NCBI GenBank assembly: GCA_015522495.1
Contig: WAMD01000014.1
Location: 1-6,906 of the forward strand
DNA from: Nanobdellati archaeon
GTDB taxonomy: Archaea; B1Sed10-29; WALL01; WAMD01
Direction of reading: 5' to 3'
Length of the DNA stretch: 6,906 nucleotides
The notes beneath the pieces are model-generated. The model saw nothing but the letters and a program-made list of their open reading frames with translations. It searched no databases and had not been told where the DNA came from. Each line of letters starts with the position of its first letter. The stretch's first letter is position 1. Below, piece after piece: positions 1 through 4,550 of the stretch. The translations under genes were made by a program, and so were the position numbers.

Positions 1-829
1 CATTATAAAGATCGGCAAGCGATTTCAGTTCCTCCCAGCTCAAAAAGAGGTTGTTTGTTTCTTTATTTGTTGTATATCTTTTAAGCCTGTCCAGAATATG
101 AGCTATCCCAAACAGTTCAGCTCTTTTCTCTAACAGATTCATATCTATTCTATGTATATTTTTTAGAAAGAGCAACGCACATAGTGTATAATCTTTCTTC
201 GTATTAGAGAATGCTAGGGCATGAGCCAACACATCTTCTATTGTAGGTTTCTCTTCAGAGTAATAATTGTATACTGTTGACACTGGAACTCCATAGTCTT
301 TAAAAGCCGAGAAGGCAGTTCTATACCAACCTTTAAACTCTTTTTTTGTTTCAACAATTGTTGGTGGTCCGACTATTGCTCTCGCTCCGGGATGTAAGTT
401 GGCAATCAGCTGGTTGAGGTAATCCCTTACATCTTTATCTGCAATTACCCATCTTTTTGATACTCTTTTTACCACACCCATTTCATGTAGCTCTTGTAAA
501 TTTTTGTATACTGTTTGGGAAGAGACATTGATTTTTCTTGCTATTCCCTGCGTAGTAGATGGTATGAGTGTATTCAACAGTATTAACTCCTTCTTTTTCC
601 CAAGCAGTTTAGATAGATTGTACTTCTTAGAGAGGTTAGTTGGGATTGGGACGAACCCAGGGTTTAGGCTAACTCTTTTAAAGCTGACCAGCACCAATTT
701 TCGTCTTTTAAGTTCTCCTATTAGTTTGGATAAGTACTGGGGGGATATACCTAGCAGTTCCCTTAACTCGGATTTTTTAGTTGTTCCGTCGATGATATAC
801 TCCAGTAGTTTAAGCGATTTGTTTTTCAT
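1..829 (-). CDS. Double winged-helix transcriptional regulator, partial (C-terminus beyond the left edge)
   Basis: Reading the minus strand from the ATG at 829-827 gives 276 sense codons with no stop up to base 1, so the gene continues outside the window. Residues about 4-57 look like a first winged helix (recognition segment near ELLGISPQYLSKLIGELKRR). Residues 79-130 form a second, classic MarR/ArsR-like winged helix (GIARKINVSSQTVYKNLQEL, then the wing VVKRVSKRWVI). Residues about 145-276 are a mostly helical domain with GPPTIV, TAFSAFKDYG, EDVLAHALAFS and SWEELKSLADLY. From memory, similar segments follow winged helices in archaeal regulators of unknown ligand; this is recall, not a search. 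There is no Shine-Dalgarno motif before the ATG, and a TATA box lies about 26 bp upstream, so the transcript is probably leaderless. Targets are unknown. A role as a DNA-binding antitoxin-like protein cannot be excluded. Confidence 0.85.
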   Translation of the reverse strand, partial: MKNKSLKLLEYIIDGTTKKSELRELLGISPQYLSKLIGELKRRKLVLVSFKRVSLNPGFVPIPTNLSKKYNLSKLLGKKKELILLNTLIPSTTQGIARKINVSSQTVYKNLQELHEMGVVKRVSKRWVIADKDVRDYLNQLIANLHPGARAIVGPPTIVETKKEFKGWYRTAFSAFKDYGVPVSTVYNYYSEEKPTIEDVLAHALAFSNTKKDYTLCALLFLKNIHRIDMNLLEKRAELFGIAHILDRLKRYTTNKETNNLFLSWEELKSLADLYN

Positions 830-850
830 GTTAATAATTTTTGTTTAATT

Positions 851-864
851 CTTTATAAATATTT
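851..864 (-). promoter_or_regulatory. TATA box of the regulator gene (leaderless promoter)
   Basis: The minus strand reads AAATATTTATAAAG here, with the core TTTATAAA at 852-859. Its centre is about 26 bp from the A of the ATG at 829. That is the usual archaeal TATA-to-start distance, so transcription should begin at or next to the start codon. This agrees with the lack of a ribosome binding site before this ATG. Confidence 0.65.
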
Positions 865-880
865 AGCCGTTTTTTAATAA

Positions 881-906
881 CATTCAAAGCTAAACCTCAT
901 TCAAAG
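881..906. repeat. Direct repeat CATTCAAAG x2 upstream of the regulator promoter
   Basis: CATTCAAAG occurs at 881-889 and again at 898-906, with 8 bp (CTAAACCT) between the copies and a 17 bp period. The pair sits 22-47 bp upstream of the TATA core of the regulator, where an archaeal activator or autoregulator could bind. A shorter partial match (TCAAAG) occurs at 950-955. Function is inferred from position only. Confidence 0.4.
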
Positions 907-910
907 TGCC

Positions 911-947
911 AAATGAAAGAAAAACGAGTAGAAAAGGGATTAAAATG
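911..947 (-). terminator. T-rich transcription stop after the membrane-protein pair
   Basis: Past the stop codon at 962, the minus strand carries TTTTAATCCCTTTTC and then GTTTTTCTTTC (about 947 down to 915), with no clear hairpin. Archaeal RNA polymerase commonly stops at such U-tracts. The site separates this operon from the downstream regulator, which has its own promoter. Confidence 0.4.
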
Positions 948-961
948 GGTCAAAGAACGAA

Positions 962-1834
962 TCACAGCTTCCCAGCCACCCATAGGATGGTGTTCCTGAA
1001 CAGCGCTTCCTGCTTTAGCTCTAGTGGATTGTATGCTAGGTAGACTACCTTTCCAGATACCCCGCTCTGGTACGCTATTATCGCTGGGACTGAGTGTGGC
1101 TTGTTGTCTGCATCCCTCCACTCTAGGTATGCTATTCTCTGGTTGGCTAGGTCCTGCACCCTTGTCAGCCCTTTAAACTGTGGAGTAACGTCCATCTCAA
1201 CAGGTGCATTTACACCCATTCTTGCGATTATTGGATGGTCCCAAAGCACTGGGACGAATGTTATCTTATCACCTATCTCTGCTGGGCTCACTTTTATTGC
1301 ATCCACGTTGCATTCCACTGCCTCTCCACAGTCAGGTGCAAAGCTTACAATTCCTGCCATATCATCCACTGACCATGAGAATGTGTAGGGGGATATAGTT
1401 CCATCTGATGTCATGTCCCTCAGGCCTGCTGCCCCGACTATCATTAGGTTACCACCAGAGTTAACATAACTAGCTATCTCCTTCCTGGCATCGTACGTTA
1501 ACGCTGTTTTATCTCCATAAAGGACGACCAGGTCGTACTTGTTTGATGTGATATAACCTTCTTTTATGTGCTGGAGAACGTTATCGTCTATTACTGCAAC
1601 TACTCCAGGAACCTTTGACCTCATGTCTGATGCGAACTGCTTTGCTGCGTCGTAGTCATCTGGGTTTGTTATCACTAGTGTCCTGATTATTCCTTCTGGG
1701 CCTACTATCATGGGCCCTATTACTGGTACCCAGTACATATTGAATACCTTTATAGCTAGCAACCCACCTATAAGAACAACTAGGATTATAGGTATTGCCC
1801 AGTCTCCATATTTCTCATTAAAGTTCTCAAACAT
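962..1834 (-). CDS. Membrane-anchored GATase-like (Rossmann-type) surface protein, paralogue 2
   Basis: A 290-residue protein of unknown function. Residues 13-31 are one hydrophobic helix (starting WAIPIILVVLIGG), followed by a PVIG motif and a globular domain that should face outside. The domain opens with a beta strand (RTLVIT, 51-56), then YDLVVLYGD (100-108), then SYVNSGGNLMIVGAAG (122-137). This order resembles class I glutamine-amidotransferase-like folds such as ThuA or DUF4350-type proteins, but no nucleophile cysteine sits at the elbow, so catalysis is doubtful. DHPI (199-202) and GKVVYLAYNP (261-270) also fit that fold. The only two cysteines, C169 and C175 (CX5C), are matched in the upstream paralogue and may form a disulfide. 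The gene starts 4 bp after that paralogue's stop, with GGAG (1845-1842) 7 nt before the ATG. It is certainly coding; the fold call is an inference. Confidence 0.8.
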   Translation of the reverse strand: MFENFNEKYGDWAIPIILVVLIGGLLAIKVFNMYWVPVIGPMIVGPEGIIRTLVITNPDDYDAAKQFASDMRSKVPGVVAVIDDNVLQHIKEGYITSNKYDLVVLYGDKTALTYDARKEIASYVNSGGNLMIVGAAGLRDMTSDGTISPYTFSWSVDDMAGIVSFAPDCGEAVECNVDAIKVSPAEIGDKITFVPVLWDHPIIARMGVNAPVEMDVTPQFKGLTRVQDLANQRIAYLEWRDADNKPHSVPAIIAYQSGVSGKVVYLAYNPLELKQEALFRNTILWVAGKL

Positions 1835-1845
1835 CTAATCACTCC
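1835..1845 (-). promoter_or_regulatory. Ribosome binding site for paralogue 2, inside the end of paralogue 1
   Basis: The minus strand reads GGAGTGATTAG and then ATG. GGAG lies in the last codons of paralogue 1, and the TGA stop is within the 7-nt spacer. This supports the 1834 start and implies co-translation of the pair. Confidence 0.6.
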
Positions 1846-2699
1846 GTGTACCCTTCTACACCCATGACGTACCCAACTGTGTTTATTATTATTCTCTGTT
1901 TTATGTCTGGGTTTATGTTCTCAGTAGCTGGATCTATGCTTATGTAAAAGACCTTTCCACTCATTGACTGCGTATTTTCAGTAACAAATGGATACACATT
2001 ACCAACCTTTCCGGCTTCTACTTTAGATGGTGAGTCCCATCCACCTATGTACATTATCTGAGTGTACAATGGTGATACTACAGCTATATTCACACTTTCG
2101 TTTCCACCTGTTATTTCTGTTTTTGGAGCAAACTTGTTAGCCAACGGATTGTTTACATCCTGTGGGTATATCGTGGCCCCATAAACCGGAGTTATGATAT
2201 CAACACATTCTCCGTCTGCACTGCACTGGACTGGGACGACACTAGACAGTTCTCCCCATCTATGATTGTCGTTTATGCCTCCAAGGCTTGCTATGTAAAG
2301 CTTTCCACCATTATCAACCCAGTTCTTTAGTACTAGCTGCACGCTTGGAGGAAGGTGAGTACTTGTGAGCACTATCAAGTCATATCCTTTTTTGTCCAGG
2401 GCATCTGCTGATATTATCTCTGATTCTGATTGAGATCCTATCATCCCTTCAACGTTTAATGTATTCCCAAACACCCTTCTGGCCATATCGCTTGACAACA
2501 TGCTTTGCCAAACGTTAACCTCGTTCATGTTATCAGTGATAACCAGAACATTTACTGTTTTGCCATGGAAAAAGTTCCCGATGACAGGTATTCCTGATAG
2601 CCAACCTGGATTTAGGGCTATTATACCTATAATAAGCAAAAGTAGGATAAGAACAGGTATTGCAGCCTCAAATTTTTGTTCGAATGTTTCTTCATCCAT
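1839..2699 (-). CDS. Membrane-anchored GATase-like (Rossmann-type) surface protein, paralogue 1
   Basis: A 286-residue protein of unknown function and first gene of a two-gene operon. An acidic N-terminus is followed by one membrane helix at about 14-30 (starting IPVLILLLLIIGII), the motif PVIG (38-41), and an extracytoplasmic domain. Recognisable elements are VNVLVITD (49-56), YDLIVLTS (106-113), WVDNGGKLYIASLGG (127-141), GKVFYISIDP (248-257) and a C-terminal INTVGYVMG helix. All align in order with the downstream protein, so the two are tandem duplicates that have diverged widely. The only cysteines are C159 and C165 (CX5C), at the same place as in the paralogue. No catalytic cysteine or His/Glu triad is evident, so a structural or binding role is more likely than an amidotransferase. 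The start is supported by a G-rich site at 2710-2706, 6 nt before the ATG, and a TATA box further upstream. Confidence 0.8.
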   Translation of the reverse strand: MDEETFEQKFEAAIPVLILLLLIIGIIALNPGWLSGIPVIGNFFHGKTVNVLVITDNMNEVNVWQSMLSSDMARRVFGNTLNVEGMIGSQSESEIISADALDKKGYDLIVLTSTHLPPSVQLVLKNWVDNGGKLYIASLGGINDNHRWGELSSVVPVQCSADGECVDIITPVYGATIYPQDVNNPLANKFAPKTEITGGNESVNIAVVSPLYTQIMYIGGWDSPSKVEAGKVGNVYPFVTENTQSMSGKVFYISIDPATENINPDIKQRIIINTVGYVMGVEGYTE

Positions 2700-2745
2700 T
2701 TGTATCCCCCTAACCTATTTACTGTAACAATTAAGGAGCCATTCA

Positions 2746-2758
2746 TTTTTAAATATTT
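2746..2758 (-). promoter_or_regulatory. TATA box of the membrane-protein operon
   Basis: The minus strand reads AAATATTTAAAAA, with core TATTTAAA at 2755-2748. A start about 26 bp downstream, near 2725, would leave a leader of about 25 nt that contains the G-rich ribosome site TTAGGGGGATACAA before the ATG at 2699. Confidence 0.55.
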
Positions 2759-2799
2759 CCTCGTTTTAATGCTGGGCAAGTTTATTTTTCTATTTGAGC

Positions 2800-2818
2800 T
2801 TAATATGATTATTTATAC
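2800..2818 (+). promoter_or_regulatory. Candidate TATA element(s) of pyrD
   Basis: Two overlapping AT-rich candidates lie before pyrD: TTAATATG at 2800-2807 and ATTTATAC at 2811-2818. The first would start transcription near 2830, leaving room for the ribosome site at 2836-2842. The second would start it near 2841 and give an almost leaderless mRNA. Either start lies downstream of the GTG at 2824, which argues against that codon as the start. Confidence 0.4.
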
Positions 2819-2835
2819 GAGTTGTGCGTTACCCT

Positions 2836-2842
2836 AAAGGTG
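2836..2842 (+). promoter_or_regulatory. Ribosome binding site that sets the pyrD start
   Basis: AAAGGTG lies 5 nt before the ATG at 2848. GGTG matches the archaeal anti-Shine-Dalgarno complement GGAGGTGAT. It favours ATG 2848 over the in-frame GTG at 2824, which has no such site. Confidence 0.55.
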
Positions 2843-2847
2843 CTAGT

Positions 2848-3744
2848 ATGAAAACGGACTTTTGTTTTCCTTTAACTTCTCCAATAATGAACGCTTGTGG
2901 TGTAATGGACACGACATGGGAAGAGCTAGTAGCATTGGCATCCTCTCGTTTAGGTGCGGTTGTTATGAAAACAGCGACAATAAGGCCTAGAGAAGGAAAT
3001 CCCACACCTAGGTATGCCAGGTTCAAATACGGTTCCATCCAAGCCATGGGGCTTCCAAATCTGGGATATAAAGCATACATAAAATTTAGTGAGGAGCTGA
3101 AAAAGTTTGGGAAGCCTGTAATAGCCAGTGTTTTTGGGTTTAACTTGGATGAATATGAGTTTCTTGTATCTGAATTTCAGAAAAGCGAAGTAAGTGCTAT
3201 AGAAGTTAATGTTTCGTGTCCGAATGCTGGTGAGGGGATACCAGCGTACAATACAAAATATCTGGACGAAGTATTGAGCAGGGTGACTAGTATCGGAGAT
3301 AAACCTATAGGTCTAAAACTCCCACCTTACTTAACAGAGAAGGATGTAAAAGAGGTAAGTTCCATTATAAAGAAGTATAATGTGTCATACATAACTCTTG
3401 TGAATTCATATCCAACCGGGTTAGTTATAGGTGAGGATGAGAAACCATTAATAGTTCCGAGAAATGGTTTCGGGGGTATAGGTGGAGAATCGTTAAAACC
3501 TATTGCTCTTGCAAATGTAGCTATGTTCGGAAAGAGTATGAAGGATGTATACATTGCAGGTGTCGGTGGCATATCATCTGGAAAGGATGTGTTGGACTTC
3601 TTTTTAGCAGGAGCTGATGTAGTCCAGCTAGGCACTGTCTTAAAGGAGAATGGACTATCCGCCATCAGTGAGATAGAAAGAGAATTTATGGATCTACTAA
3701 GGGGTAGGTCAATTGAAGAGATAAAAGGGAAGGCGCTGGGTTAG
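2848..3744 (+). CDS. pyrD: Dihydroorotate dehydrogenase, class 1A (fumarate-type)
   Basis: A 298-residue flavoprotein that oxidises dihydroorotate to orotate, the fourth step of de novo UMP synthesis; it should be a cytosolic FMN-containing TIM barrel. Motifs in order: MNACGVM (14-20), the FMN-contact lysine K41 in MKTAT, REGNPTPRY (48-56), SIQAMGLPNLG (63-73), NVSCPN (121-126) with the catalytic-base cysteine C124, KLPPY (157-161), VNSYPTG (185-191), GFGGIGG (207-213) followed by KPIALANV, and the FMN-phosphate loop GVGGISSG (238-245). MGLPNLG and GIGG...KPIALANV mark class 1A, as in the Lactococcus enzyme; class 1B has IGLQNPG. Class 1A is a homodimer that uses fumarate and needs no PyrK, and none is nearby. 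The length is normal. The start at ATG 2848 fits family N-termini; an in-frame GTG at 2824 would add 8 residues. No other pyr gene is visible. Confidence 0.95.
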   Translation: MKTDFCFPLTSPIMNACGVMDTTWEELVALASSRLGAVVMKTATIRPREGNPTPRYARFKYGSIQAMGLPNLGYKAYIKFSEELKKFGKPVIASVFGFNLDEYEFLVSEFQKSEVSAIEVNVSCPNAGEGIPAYNTKYLDEVLSRVTSIGDKPIGLKLPPYLTEKDVKEVSSIIKKYNVSYITLVNSYPTGLVIGEDEKPLIVPRNGFGGIGGESLKPIALANVAMFGKSMKDVYIAGVGGISSGKDVLDFFLAGADVVQLGTVLKENGLSAISEIEREFMDLLRGRSIEEIKGKALG

Positions 3745-3746
3745 GC

Positions 3747-4550
3747 TTATTTTTCTAGCAAGGAGGAGAAGAAGTCATCAAGCATTGTCTCTCCTTTCTT
3801 CTCTTTTCCTTTTTCTTCTAAAAATTTATCTATTGGTCCCTTTGTTGAATGGGGATGGATATATACGAATTGGTTTTTGCCTGCAAATCTTCCCACGTGC
3901 TTTTTGGAATCCACGTATTCTATTAATTTTGGTATCTCTACGTGCATGAGAATTGTGACATGGTGATCTACCTTTTTTCTAATCTTTTCAATTACTCCCC
4001 ATTCCTTTTCAGTAAGTGGCCTGTTAACCACTAGAAAATATCCAATCCTTTTTCCTTCCTGCCATTTCTCTGTTTTAGTCCTGTAAAAGAAATTTCCAAC
4101 AGAATCAAGGGGGAGATTCCTAGGATAAGCGTTCCCAAGTAAGAACGGATTCTTGGTTAAAAGCTTGCTCTCTTCTACTGCTTGTCTATAATACCTAGAA
4201 ACGGTGGATGGGTTTTCCTTTTTTGGGAGATTTTTCAATTCCATCAAGTAGTGAGTGCCGTTCTTGTATCCCCAAACATCTACTTCTATTGTCCTTCTTG
4301 GCTTCTTGCTCTTTCTTTTCGCAGAGGTTATCCTGTCAATGTTTTTCCTTGCTTTCTCGACCTCTGCAACCAGTCCACTATCTAGCTGTATTTTTAGGTT
4401 TGTGCCGATCACATCTTTTGACCCAAACTTTCTAGTCACATTGAAGAATTGCATTGCCTCATTGGCTATTGGCTGTGGGGCTACCTTCCTATCAATTGCC
4501 TCCTTGCTGAACTCATCTTTACTAAGCCCCCTCTTTCTTTTCCTAGGCAT
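3747..4550 (-). CDS. Putative PD-(D/E)XK nuclease-like protein coupled to the P-type ATPase
   Basis: A 267-residue soluble protein with no firm family assignment. The N-terminus is very basic (MPRKRKRGLSKDEF), and a lysine/arginine-rich stretch (about 67-86, ending KKPRR) precedes TIEVDVWGY. The pattern E89-V-D91, twelve residues, then E104-L-K106 in a second hydrophobic strand (HYLMELKN) is what motifs II-III of PD-(D/E)XK nucleases look like, and the following helix carries Q123 (RYYRQAVEESKLL). Residues 168-178 (RIGYFLVVNRP) and 196-205 (HHVTILMHVE) could be later core strands. The C-terminus (about 240-267) is charged and helical. No membrane segment is present. The start ATG shares its A with the ATPase stop (TGATG), with a strong GGAGG 7 nt upstream. 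It is surely coding; the nuclease call rests on the motif alone, and a catalytically dead or nucleic-acid-binding relative is possible. Confidence 0.7.
   Translation of the reverse strand: MPRKRKRGLSKDEFSKEAIDRKVAPQPIANEAMQFFNVTRKFGSKDVIGTNLKIQLDSGLVAEVEKARKNIDRITSAKRKSKKPRRTIEVDVWGYKNGTHYLMELKNLPKKENPSTVSRYYRQAVEESKLLTKNPFLLGNAYPRNLPLDSVGNFFYRTKTEKWQEGKRIGYFLVVNRPLTEKEWGVIEKIRKKVDHHVTILMHVEIPKLIEYVDSKKHVGRFAGKNQFVYIHPHSTKGPIDKFLEEKGKEKKGETMLDDFFSSLLEK

Noticed and set aside
504..848. Plus-strand open frame of 114 codons
   Set aside because: It lies wholly antisense to the regulator gene, which has clear winged-helix motifs and a promoter. The plus-strand translation has no recognisable domain and a skewed, Ser/Phe-rich composition.
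897..1121. Minus-strand open frame of 74 codons overlapping the end of paralogue 2
   Set aside because: It is out of frame with the real gene, has no ribosome site, and its translation has no protein-like features.
2760..2821. CTCGT...ACGAG inverted repeat in the pyrD upstream region
   Set aside because: Arms of 5 bp that are more than 50 bp apart are expected by chance.
2824..2847. GTG at 2824 as the pyrD start
   Set aside because: It has no ribosome site and probably lies upstream of the transcript start. ATG 2848 has AAAGGTG 5 nt upstream and gives the normal family N-terminus.
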